Shown here: positions 1-6,300 of the stretch, in pieces
Layout of the letters: each line of letters starts with the position of its first letter
Position numbering within the stretch: the first letter of the stretch is position 1
From: Firmicutes bacterium CAG:631
GTDB lineage: Bacteria; Bacillota_I; Bacilli_A; RFN20; CAG-631
Direction: 5' to 3'
Length of the DNA stretch: 11,773 nucleotides
Assembly: GCA_000433015.1 (NCBI GenBank)
Contig: HF998008.1
Span: 53,143 to 64,915 of the forward strand
Notes under the pieces: model-generated
Seen by the model: the letters and a program-made list of their open reading frames with translations, nothing else
The model's database searches: none
What the model was told of the DNA's origin: nothing
Program-made: the position numbers and the translations under genes

Positions 1-501
1 CAAGTTTTTCAAAAAAACACATTATTTAAAGGAACCATTCGTTCAAATTTAAAAATGAAAAATCCACAGGCGAGTGATGAAGAAATCATTACGGCTTTAA
101 AGCTTGCTTGTGCTTATGATTTTTGTAAAGAATATGATGATTTTTTAGATCACGCTGTTGAAGAAGGAGGCAAAAATTTTTCAGGAGGGCAACGACAACG
201 ACTTTGCATTGCTCGCGCTTTATTAGATCAATCCTCTTTATTAATTTTAGATGATGCAACCAGTGCATTAGATTATTTAACGGATAAAACTGTTCGTGAA
301 AATTTAAAACACTTGCCCTTTCATCCATCAATTCTTTTAGTTTCTCAACGTGCCCATTCTATTCAATATGCCGATAAGATTTTAGTGATTGATGGTGGTG
401 AAATTGTGGGCATGGGCACACATCAAGAATTGTTACAAAAATGTGAAGTTTATCAAGAAATCGTTCAATCACAACAACAAAGTGGGGTGAGTCATGCATG
501 A
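1..501 (+). CDS. ABC exporter half-transporter, C-terminal ATPase part (5' end outside window)
   Basis: The reading frame is open from base 1, so the ATG at 55 is internal; what is visible is the last 166 residues of a half-size ABC exporter. The window opens at the Q-loop (VFQK, Q at bases 10-12). The signature FSGGQRQR follows at about 175-198, then Walker B LLILDDATSALD with D-D at 250-255, then the switch region VSQR with Q at 346-348. Canonical exporters have DE in Walker B and H in the switch; here they are D and Q. In heterodimeric exporters of the TM287/288, BmrCD and LmrCD type this pattern marks the subunit contributing the Walker motifs of the non-hydrolysing site, while its intact SGGQ serves the catalytic site of the partner. 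The stop overlaps the next start (ATGA, 498-501), implying translational coupling to the partner gene. The substrate cannot be told from sequence; drug or lipid export is the usual role. Membrane domain and Walker A lie to the left of the window. Confidence 0.93.
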   Translation, partial: QVFQKNTLFKGTIRSNLKMKNPQASDEEIITALKLACAYDFCKEYDDFLDHAVEEGGKNFSGGQRQRLCIARALLDQSSLLILDDATSALDYLTDKTVRENLKHLPFHPSILLVSQRAHSIQYADKILVIDGGEIVGMGTHQELLQKCEVYQEIVQSQQQSGVSHA

Positions 502-2234
502 AAAACTTTTTAAGTTATTTAAAGCCTCATCGTTTTTTACTTATTATTTCTTTTTTATTTTGTTTCATATCGGTTGCTTTTTCTTTAATTATTCCCATTT
601 TTATTGGAAAAGCCATTGATGAAATGATAGGCCCTAATCAAGTTGATTTTGCCAATATCTATCCCATTTTATTATGGATTTTGATTTTTTTAACGCTTTC
701 AGCTGTTTTTTCTTATTTTTATGAATGGATTGCAGCAAAATTAACGCAATCGGTTGTTAAAAAATTAAGAGACGATGCCTTTTATCATTTAGAATATAGT
801 TCCGTTGTTTTTATTGATACACATGCGCATGGTGATTTAGTGAGTCGTATTGTTAGTGATATTGAACAAATTTCGAATGGTCTATTAGAAGGTTTCAAAC
901 AATTATATAAAGGAGTGATTACCATTTTAATCACCCTCATCTTTATGTTTTTTGTAAACTATATCTTGGCTTTTGTGGTCATTTTAATTACACCACTTTC
1001 GCTATTTGTTGCTTCTTATATTAGTAAAAGAAACCATCGTTTCTTTACGAAACAAGCAAAAATTCAAGGAGAAATTGGTGCTTATGTTTTAGAAATGATT
1101 GAAAATCAAAAAATTGTAAAAGGTCTCACTTATGAAAACCAAGCGATTGCACAATTTAAACAACAAAATCAAGAATTATATCAAGTAGGTTGTGATGCCC
1201 AATTCAGTTCTTCTTTAACCAATCCTTCTACTCGTTTTGTCAATAATTTAGTATATACTGCTGTCGGCATTATTGGAATGCTACTTATGTTACAAAATGC
1301 TTCTTTTATTCCTTTGTTAACCATTGGTGGCCTTTCCTCTTTTTTAACCTATGCCAATCAATACACAAAACCATTTAATGAGATTTCTGGTGTGGTCACC
1401 GAATTACAAACCGCACTTTCTAGTTTAAAACGGGTTCAAGAATTATTGCATGTTCAAAAAGAAGTAGATGATGGCAATCAAATGATTCATCATCCTATTG
1501 AAACCATTCATTTTGACCACATTTATTTTTCTTATGATCCGAATCGTCCACTCATTCATGATTTTCACTTTACAGTAAAAAAAGGTCAAAAAATTGCCAT
1601 TGTTGGACCAACGGGTTGTGGCAAAACAACCATGATTAACCTTTTAATGCGTTTTTATGATGTAAATCATGGAGGTATTTTCATTAATAATCAAAATATT
1701 ATTCAAATTCCAAAAGCTGATTTAAGAAAAAGTTTTGGTATGGTTTTACAAGACACTTGGATTTTTCATGGAACGGTTTTTGAAAATGTGGCTTATGGTA
1801 AAACGAATGCAACCAAAGAAGAGGTCATTGAAGCTTGTAAAAAAGTGCATGCCCATTCTTTTATTTCTCGTTTACCTAAAGGATATGATACCATCATTAG
1901 TGCAACAAGTGGTTTATCCACTGGAGAAAAACAATTACTCACGATTGCCCGAATGATGCTACGCCAACCAGAAATTATCATTTTAGATGAAGCCACATCA
2001 AACATTGATACAAGAACTGAAAAAAAGATTAATGATGCTTTTGATCAAATGATGCAAGGAAAAACGATTTTTGTCATTGCCCATCGACTATCTACGATTC
2101 AAAGCGCTGATCAAATTTTAGTCATGAAAGATGGCAATATCATTGAAAAAGGAACCCATCAACAATTATTAAAGCAAAATGGCTTTTATAAAAAATTGTA
2201 TTTAAGTCAATTTGAACATCAAGAATTGATTTAA
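498..2234 (+). CDS. ABC exporter half-transporter, catalytic-site partner
   Basis: This 578-residue protein is a full half-exporter: an ABC transmembrane domain (about residues 1-310) fused to an ATPase domain (about 335-575). Hydrophobic segments are seen near residues 13-37, 53-77, 137-175 (two helices) and 249-290 (two helices), giving the usual six. Walker A is GPTGCGKTT (370-378), Q-loop Q418, Walker B ILDEATS with D497/E498, switch H529. The signature is LSTGEKQ (473-479) rather than LSGGQ. So this subunit has the intact catalytic Glu and His but a deviant signature, the mirror image of the upstream protein, as expected for a heterodimer with one competent ATP site. A purine-rich GGGGTGA just upstream (about 484-490) serves as ribosome binding site inside the preceding gene. 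No clear terminator follows; a promoter for the next gene starts 3 bases after the stop. Bacterial multidrug or peptide/lipid exporters are the closest functional class; the substrate is unknown. Confidence 0.95.
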   Translation: MKNFLSYLKPHRFLLIISFLFCFISVAFSLIIPIFIGKAIDEMIGPNQVDFANIYPILLWILIFLTLSAVFSYFYEWIAAKLTQSVVKKLRDDAFYHLEYSSVVFIDTHAHGDLVSRIVSDIEQISNGLLEGFKQLYKGVITILITLIFMFFVNYILAFVVILITPLSLFVASYISKRNHRFFTKQAKIQGEIGAYVLEMIENQKIVKGLTYENQAIAQFKQQNQELYQVGCDAQFSSSLTNPSTRFVNNLVYTAVGIIGMLLMLQNASFIPLLTIGGLSSFLTYANQYTKPFNEISGVVTELQTALSSLKRVQELLHVQKEVDDGNQMIHHPIETIHFDHIYFSYDPNRPLIHDFHFTVKKGQKIAIVGPTGCGKTTMINLLMRFYDVNHGGIFINNQNIIQIPKADLRKSFGMVLQDTWIFHGTVFENVAYGKTNATKEEVIEACKKVHAHSFISRLPKGYDTIISATSGLSTGEKQLLTIARMMLRQPEIIILDEATSNIDTRTEKKINDAFDQMMQGKTIFVIAHRLSTIQSADQILVMKDGNIIEKGTHQQLLKQNGFYKKLYLSQFEHQELI

Positions 2235-2237
2235 GGA

Positions 2238-2265
2238 TTTACTTTTATTTCATTTATGATACAAT
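2238..2265 (+). promoter_or_regulatory. Sigma-A-type promoter with extended -10
   Basis: TTTACT (2238-2243), a 16-base spacer and TACAAT (2260-2265) preceded by TG at 2257-2258 form an extended -10 promoter. It lies between the ABC exporter gene and the kinase-like gene and would give a leader of about 25 bases with AAGGAG at 2282-2287. Confidence 0.7.
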
Positions 2266-2295
2266 AAAAATTGGAATGAAAAAGGAGAATTAAAA

Positions 2296-3684
2296 ATGAA
2301 ATATGTTCCTATTTTAGATAAAAATTATAAACCGGCTGTTTTAGAACTTCGTCAATTTCAACAAGATGTTTTAGCTTCTAAAAAAGCAAATAAAATTGCC
2401 ATTTGTCTATTAAGAAATAATGGTTATGTTTATCGCTTTGATATGGATGTCTATCAAGATGGTGTCAACGATGAAAGAAACTTTTTTATCGTTGAACGGG
2501 TCATTAAATCTATGTTATGGGTTGTTGGAGGTTATAAGATTTACCTTGCTGGTTCTCATACTTTATATCAAAAAATCAAAGCAGCTTATCAAGATAAAGG
2601 ATTAAGAGATTTTGATTATCACTTTATGTCTGGTGTTTATGAACATGATTTTGAAGTGGAAGAAGCCACTTTTGATACGCTTCCTGCAGTCAAAGAAAGT
2701 TCGGTTCCTGCTGGAGGACATTTAGAAGGTAATCGAATTGGTTTTGATGCTGGCGGTAGTGACCGTAAAGTTTCTGCTGTTGTTGATGGAAAGACCATTT
2801 ATAGTGAAGAAGTGGTTTGGTTTCCAAAGACCAATGAAGATCCTAAATATCACTATGATGGCATTTACACAGCAATGAAAACAGCTGCAGAAAAAATGGG
2901 AAATAAAATTGATGCCATTGGTGTTAGTTCTGCTGGTGTTTACATTGATAATAAAATTATGGTTGCTTCATTATTTGTAAAGGTTCCAAAAGATCTTTTT
3001 GAAAAACATGTCAAATATATGTATATTGACATTGCAAAACAACTTGAAAAAGAAGTAGGACATCCAATTCCATTAGAAGTTGCAAATGATGGTGATGTTA
3101 CAGCTTTAGCTGGAGCCATGGAACTTAAAGATACCAATGTTTTAGGTATTGCGATGGGTACCAGTGAAGCTGCAGGATATGTTGATTCTAACGGCAATTT
3201 AACAGGATGGCTTAATGAACTTGCCTTTGTTCCTGTTGACTTTAATAAAGATGCAATGGTCGATGAATGGTCTTTAGATTATGGCTGTGGTGTAAAATAC
3301 TTCTCACAAGATTCTGTCATTAAATTAGCTCCGGCTGCAAACATTGAGCTTGACCCTTCTTTATCTCCTGCTGAAAAATTAAAAGTCGTTCAAAAATTAA
3401 GTGAACAAGATGATCCTCGTGCACATCAAATTTATGAAACGATTGGGGTTTATTTAGGTTATGCTATCGCTTATTATAGTGTCTTTTATTCTATTAAACA
3501 TATTTTATTACTCGGCCGTGTAACGAGTGGTAAAGGTGGAAATATTATCTTAAAGAAAGCAAAAGAAGTATTAGAAAATGAATTCCCTGAATATGCTTCT
3601 ATTCATCTTACAATGCCTGATGAAACCAATCGTCGAGTAGGACAATCCATTGCAGCAGCAAGTCTACCAAAAATTGATAAATAA
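2296..3684 (+). CDS. ROK/ASKHA-fold sugar-kinase-like protein with extra N-terminal domain
   Basis: The 462-residue product has an N-terminal region of about 145 residues that I do not recognise, followed by an actin-like ATPase fold of the ROK type. Visible landmarks are a phosphate-1 loop GFDAGGSDRK with D151, a central VANDGDVTALAGA segment (D265 aligns with the ND of the ROK catalytic motif), a phosphate-2 loop GIAMGTSEAAGY (284-295) and an adenosine-type segment LLLGRVTSGKGG ending near 415. ROK kinases phosphorylate glucose, N-acetylmannosamine or similar sugars with ATP. The zinc-binding CxCGxxGC motif of typical ROK proteins is absent; DYGCGVKYF stands near that place. Typical ROK kinases are about 290-320 residues, so the N-terminal domain is an addition, and it is not an obvious helix-turn-helix as in ROK repressors. 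Start ATG is fixed by AAGGAG at 2282-2287. The gene is monocistronic between its own promoter and terminator, so context does not identify the substrate. Assignment to the fold is fairly firm; kinase activity is inferred. Confidence 0.78.
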   Translation: MKYVPILDKNYKPAVLELRQFQQDVLASKKANKIAICLLRNNGYVYRFDMDVYQDGVNDERNFFIVERVIKSMLWVVGGYKIYLAGSHTLYQKIKAAYQDKGLRDFDYHFMSGVYEHDFEVEEATFDTLPAVKESSVPAGGHLEGNRIGFDAGGSDRKVSAVVDGKTIYSEEVVWFPKTNEDPKYHYDGIYTAMKTAAEKMGNKIDAIGVSSAGVYIDNKIMVASLFVKVPKDLFEKHVKYMYIDIAKQLEKEVGHPIPLEVANDGDVTALAGAMELKDTNVLGIAMGTSEAAGYVDSNGNLTGWLNELAFVPVDFNKDAMVDEWSLDYGCGVKYFSQDSVIKLAPAANIELDPSLSPAEKLKVVQKLSEQDDPRAHQIYETIGVYLGYAIAYYSVFYSIKHILLLGRVTSGKGGNIILKKAKEVLENEFPEYASIHLTMPDETNRRVGQSIAAASLPKIDK

Positions 3685-3704
3685 AATTAAAAATTAAAAT
3701 GATT

Positions 3705-3738
3705 AAGGTAGTTTCTTTACGGGAAACTGCCTTTTTTT
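3705..3738 (+). terminator. Rho-independent terminator after kinase-like gene
   Basis: An 11-bp stem with one G-U pair (3705-3715 with 3723-3733), a 7-base loop and a T run to 3738, 20 bases after the stop codon. Confidence 0.92.
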
Positions 3739-3789
3739 ATAACGATTTCAATAATTATTGTGTAATCTAACATTTTTAAAGTGAAATTA

Positions 3790-3798
3790 TGTTATACT
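3790..3798 (+). promoter_or_regulatory. Extended -10 promoter of ispG
   Basis: TGTTATACT contains the TG-N extension (3790-3791) and a TATACT -10 box (3793-3798). No good -35 is seen 17 bases upstream (ACATTT at 3770-3775). Transcription would begin near 3805, leaving a leader of only about 13 bases that is mostly the ribosome binding site AAGGGGGAG (3805-3813). Confidence 0.65.
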
Positions 3799-3817
3799 AT
3801 TTTTAAGGGGGAGTTTT

Positions 3818-4864
3818 ATGTTTTTGCGTCATCAAACAAAAGTTATTCAAGTAGGTTCGTTGTACATGGGTGGGAATCATCCTATCATTATTCAATCCAT
3901 GACCAATACTCCAACAAAAGATATCAAAAAAACCGTGCAACAAATTTTAGATTTAGAAAAAGTAGGTTGCCAATTAATCCGAGTGGCTATTTTAGATATG
4001 GACGATGCAAGTGCCATTCAAGAAATAAAAAAAGAAATTCATATTCCTATCGTTGCCGATATCCATTTTGATTATCGATTGGCATTAAAAGCTATTGAAT
4101 CAGGCGCCGATAAAATTCGCATTAATCCTGGAAATATTGGCGATAAAAATCATCTTTTAGCCATTATTGATGCTTGCAAAAAAGCACATATTCCCATTCG
4201 AATTGGTGTCAATTCAGGATCAATAGAAAAAGATCTTCTCCATCAATATGGTTCTAGTGTAAAGGCCATGATTGAAAGTGTAAAACGTTATGTTCAATTT
4301 TTTGAAGAAAATCAATTTTATGATCTCGTTTTATCTTTAAAATCATCTTCTGCGGATGATTGTATTGAAGCTTATCAACAAGCAGCTACACTTTTTAATT
4401 ATCCACTTCATATTGGCATTACAGAATCGGGTCCTTTAATTCCTGGGATTGTGAAAACTACCACTGTTTTCAATCGTTTACTTTCTTTTCAACTTGGAAA
4501 CACGATTCGTGTTTCTTTAAGTGATGATCCGATTTATGAAATTAAAGTTGCTAAACAAATTTTAAAAATCAATCATTTAATTACCATGCCTACCCTTATT
4601 AGTTGTCCTACTTGTGGTCGTACTCAAATTGACTTAATTCCCTATGCAAAGGCTATCGATGATTTTCTTTATACTATTGATAAACCCATTACTGTGGCTT
4701 TAATGGGATGTGTCGTCAATGGACCTGGAGAAGCAAAAGAAGCCGATATAGGTATTGCCGGAGGCAATAAAGTCGCTGCCTTATTTAAAAAAGGAAAAGT
4801 CATTCAAACGATTCCTGAAGATCAAATTCTTTCAACTTTAAAAGAAGAAATCAAACGTTTATAA
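3818..4864 (+). CDS. ispG: 4-hydroxy-3-methylbut-2-enyl diphosphate synthase (IspG/GcpE)
   Basis: IspG carries out the penultimate step of the MEP isoprenoid pathway, reductively opening 2-C-methyl-D-erythritol 2,4-cyclodiphosphate to HMBPP with a [4Fe-4S] cluster in the cytosol. The 348-residue product has the family landmarks in order: IQSMTNTPTKD (25-35), the TIM-barrel segments VADIHFDYRLAL and DKIRINPGNIGD, RIGVNSGS, GITESG, then the cluster-binding domain with SCPTCGR (C263, C266) and GCVVNGPGE (C298, E305). These four residues match the known cluster ligands (three Cys and one Glu). Length is that of the short two-domain bacterial form. The start is fixed by AAGGGGGAG at 3805-3813. The gene has its own promoter and no terminator before the next gene, so it probably reads through into the DUF2624-like gene. 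It shows that this organism makes isoprenoids by the MEP route. Confidence 0.97.
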   Translation: MFLRHQTKVIQVGSLYMGGNHPIIIQSMTNTPTKDIKKTVQQILDLEKVGCQLIRVAILDMDDASAIQEIKKEIHIPIVADIHFDYRLALKAIESGADKIRINPGNIGDKNHLLAIIDACKKAHIPIRIGVNSGSIEKDLLHQYGSSVKAMIESVKRYVQFFEENQFYDLVLSLKSSSADDCIEAYQQAATLFNYPLHIGITESGPLIPGIVKTTTVFNRLLSFQLGNTIRVSLSDDPIYEIKVAKQILKINHLITMPTLISCPTCGRTQIDLIPYAKAIDDFLYTIDKPITVALMGCVVNGPGEAKEADIGIAGGNKVAALFKKGKVIQTIPEDQILSTLKEEIKRL

Positions 4865-4881
4865 AAAATTAAACTTTTACC

Positions 4882-4910
4882 CATAACTTTCCTTCCTAGG
4901 CTCATATAAT
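4882..4910 (+). promoter_or_regulatory. Candidate promoter of DUF2624-like gene
   Basis: A perfect -10 TATAAT lies at 4905-4910. The -35 position with a 17-base spacer (CATAAC, 4882-4887) is weak. Transcription would start near 4917, only about 17 bases before the TTG start. Confidence 0.55.
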
Positions 4911-4924
4911 AGCACTAAGGAAGG
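4891..4924 (+). repeat. 7-bp inverted repeat flanking the -10 box and covering the ribosome binding site
   Basis: CCTTCCT (4891-4897) and AGGAAGG (4918-4924) are perfect complements 20 bases apart. The right arm is part of the ribosome binding site of the following gene; the left arm lies upstream of the predicted transcription start. In a transcript reading through from ispG the two arms could pair and hide the site; in a transcript from the local promoter the left arm would be absent. Confidence 0.5.
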
Positions 4925-4927
4925 TGG
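4919..4927 (+). promoter_or_regulatory. Ribosome binding site deciding a TTG start
   Basis: GGAAGGTGG ends 6 bases before TTG at 4934-4936. The first in-frame ATG, near 4985, has no such site, so the TTG is preferred. Confidence 0.7.
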
Positions 4928-4933
4928 CACAAC

Positions 4934-5194
4934 TTGTTTAAAGGACTGATTGAAAATTATATTCAATATCTTACTCCACAATTAATGGAAAAATATGCTT
5001 TACAAAATGGAATTATTTTAACACCTCAAGAAGCAAAAGATGCCGTTGATTTTATCAAACAAAATTATACAGTCGTTTTATACCAATACAGTTATCCTGT
5101 CATTGTGGAACTAACAAAAAATCATTTTAAGGAAGAATCACAAGAAAAAATGCTTCTTTTATTAGAAAAAACAAAAAAAAGATATAATTTATAA
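4934..5194 (+). CDS. Small DUF2624/YqfT-like protein
   Basis: This 86-residue protein starts at TTG. It is charged, predicted helical, and has no signal peptide or membrane segment. The pattern NYIQYLTPQLMEKYA, then GIILTPQEAKDAVDFIK, resembles B. subtilis YqfT (DUF2624), which I recall as having N-x-LT-x-ELL-Y followed by I-LT-x-EA and a length of about 85 residues. In B. subtilis yqfT lies in the same chromosomal neighbourhood as ispG (yqfP), and here it directly follows ispG, which supports the match. Function is unknown in the family. The C-terminal third (EESQEKMLLLLEKTKKRY) is lysine-rich and likely helical. It probably has its own promoter and is followed at once by a terminator. The family assignment is from memory of one homologue, not a profile search. 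Confidence 0.72.
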   Translation: MFKGLIENYIQYLTPQLMEKYALQNGIILTPQEAKDAVDFIKQNYTVVLYQYSYPVIVELTKNHFKEESQEKMLLLLEKTKKRYNL

Positions 5195-5205
5195 AAAATA
5201 AAAAC

Positions 5206-5260
5206 TGTAAGAATGAGGTTTCCTAAATAGGATTCAAATCAAAATTCTTACATTTTTTTT
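5206..5260 (+). terminator. Terminator after DUF2624-like gene, with long apical structure
   Basis: A perfect 9-bp outer stem TGTAAGAAT (5206-5214) with ATTCTTACA (5244-5252) is followed by eight T (5253-5260). The 29-base interior can fold further: 5217-5221 with 5236-5240 and CCT/AGG at 5222-5224 and 5229-5231. The loop is longer than in an ordinary terminator. Confidence 0.82.
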
Positions 5261-5265
5261 GTTTA

Positions 5266-5342
5266 TCACATTTTTGGTGTACTTTTAGACCCATTTTTTC
5301 ACATTTTTGGATACCTAATCGAAGTAAAAAATCACATTTTTG
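5266..5342 (+). repeat. Three direct repeats of TCACATTTTTGG at 33-base spacing
   Basis: Copies begin at 5266 and 5299 (12 of 12 identical) and at 5332 (first 11 bases identical). Spacing is exactly 33 bases each time, close to three helical turns. Sequence between copies is not conserved, apart from being AT-rich. The array lies upstream of the operon starting at 5465 and just after a terminator, so it is probably not part of the upstream transcript. Possible roles are tandem protein-binding sites or phased T tracts bending DNA; an old tandem duplication is the plain alternative. Confidence 0.75.
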
Positions 5343-5352
5343 AAAAAATAAA

Positions 5353-5361
5353 TGTTATATT
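5353..5361 (+). promoter_or_regulatory. Candidate extended -10 promoter upstream of the dapA operon
   Basis: TGTTATATT has a TG-N extension (5353-5354) before TATATT (5356-5361). Its -35 position falls in the third repeat copy (CACATT, 5333-5338), which is a poor -35. It would give a leader of about 95 bases that is nearly all pyrimidine to 5400. A second possible -10, TATGAT at 5439-5444, has no good -35 and would give a very short leader. Confidence 0.35.
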
Positions 5362-5464
5362 GATTTTATTTTTCTTATTTTTTTCTTTTTCATTTCTTTA
5401 AAATATATAGTTATTTAACACGATTTGAACTTTTTGCATATGATAAGGCAGAAGAGGGGATAAC

Positions 5465-6298
5465 ATGAAACTTTATATCATTGGGGAAAATCCAATTGTA
5501 CCTCATTTAATTGCTTTACTTGCAAAGGATTATGAAATCAAAGTCGATTGTAATGTTTATACGAAAGATTTAGATGTAGAAAAATTAACGGTTAGTGATT
5601 TAACATTAAAAACAAATTTTGTTGATGTCATTTTTCTTGTTAACACTAAACAAATTCATCAAAAAATCATCTTAAAAGATGGTTCAAAAACGTTGAATGA
5701 TGCCATTTTTAATCTTTATCAAGAAAGTTTATGGTTTAGTTTAAACATGAATTCTTTAATGAATTATTACGTAGATAAATATGATTTAAAGCATTATGAT
5801 TTATCAGAAATTTCGCCATTTTATATTTGTAGTCGTTTGGCCTTTAATGAAATTGTACTTCAAAAAATGATTACACAAAGTCAAAAATTATTACACCAAC
5901 AAAAAGTATTAATTTTAGGCTATTCAACGACAACAAAATTATTATGTGAATTATTGTCTTCTAATCGTATGATTGTGGTGGTCAGTGACCGTCTTTTGCA
6001 AGAACTCATTGAAGCAAAACAAGAAGGATATGGCATTCTTTTAAAAGAAGAAATTAATACGACTCCAATTCATTTTGATACGATTATCATTGAAGATGAA
6101 TATTTTATCAATCAAATCAAAAGCGCGGATAATCAGCAAATCTATTTCATAAATTATAAAGAAGAGAATACAAAACAAGAGCATATCCATTGCCTAAACC
6201 CTTATGAATTAGTTTGTACCCATTATCCAAAGCTCATTGCCCAAAACGTAGCAAGTAGTTTTAAAAAAGAAATTCGTGAATATTTTAAGGAGGCCTAG
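5465..6298 (+). CDS. Dipicolinate synthase subunit A-like protein, degenerate nucleotide-binding loop
   Basis: The 277-residue product has an N-terminal alpha/beta region (KLYIIGENPIVPHLIALLA, then DVIFLVN near residue 60) and a second Rossmann-like domain from about 145, with KVLILGYSTTTKLLCELL. This layout, and the ISPFYICSRLAFNEIVLQKM helix before the second domain, match subunit A of dipicolinate synthase (SpoVFA/DpaA; about 297 residues in B. subtilis), where the sequence before the Rossmann fold has a comparable position and GLGRTG forms the nucleotide loop. Here the loop reads GYSTTT (152-157), so the second and third glycines are lost. Adjacency to dapA, whose product is the precursor of dipicolinate, supports the origin. 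No subunit B gene is present, so dipicolinate production is doubtful; the protein may be repurposed or decaying, though the frame is intact. No signal peptide or membrane helix is seen. The start follows AGAGGGGA (5453-5460). Only two bases separate it from dapA. Confidence 0.55.
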   Translation: MKLYIIGENPIVPHLIALLAKDYEIKVDCNVYTKDLDVEKLTVSDLTLKTNFVDVIFLVNTKQIHQKIILKDGSKTLNDAIFNLYQESLWFSLNMNSLMNYYVDKYDLKHYDLSEISPFYICSRLAFNEIVLQKMITQSQKLLHQQKVLILGYSTTTKLLCELLSSNRMIVVVSDRLLQELIEAKQEGYGILLKEEINTTPIHFDTIIIEDEYFINQIKSADNQQIYFINYKEENTKQEHIHCLNPYELVCTHYPKLIAQNVASSFKKEIREYFKEA

Positions 6299-6300
6299 TC

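Noticed and set aside
55..501. A stand-alone 148-residue ABC ATPase fragment starting at ATG 55
   Set aside because: The frame is open from base 1 and the residues before the ATG form the Q-loop of an ABC ATPase, so the gene is cut by the window edge.
499..513. TGA read as tryptophan (Mycoplasma code) extending the first gene by a few codons
   Set aside because: All tryptophans in the window are TGG, no gene has internal TGA, and the ATGA overlap is a standard operon junction.
3781..4071. 96-residue frame starting before ispG
   Set aside because: It overlaps ispG in another frame, starts in the promoter region and has a low-complexity, arginine/serine-rich translation.
5266..5342. CRISPR array or plasmid-type replication iterons
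   Set aside because: Only three copies of a 12-base motif, no palindromic repeat, spacers of 21 bases that are low-complexity, and no cas or replication gene nearby.
5195..5464. Lysine riboswitch or T-box ahead of the dapA operon
   Set aside because: No conserved lysine-aptamer or T-box elements are visible, and the region is too AT-rich and pyrimidine-rich for such a fold.
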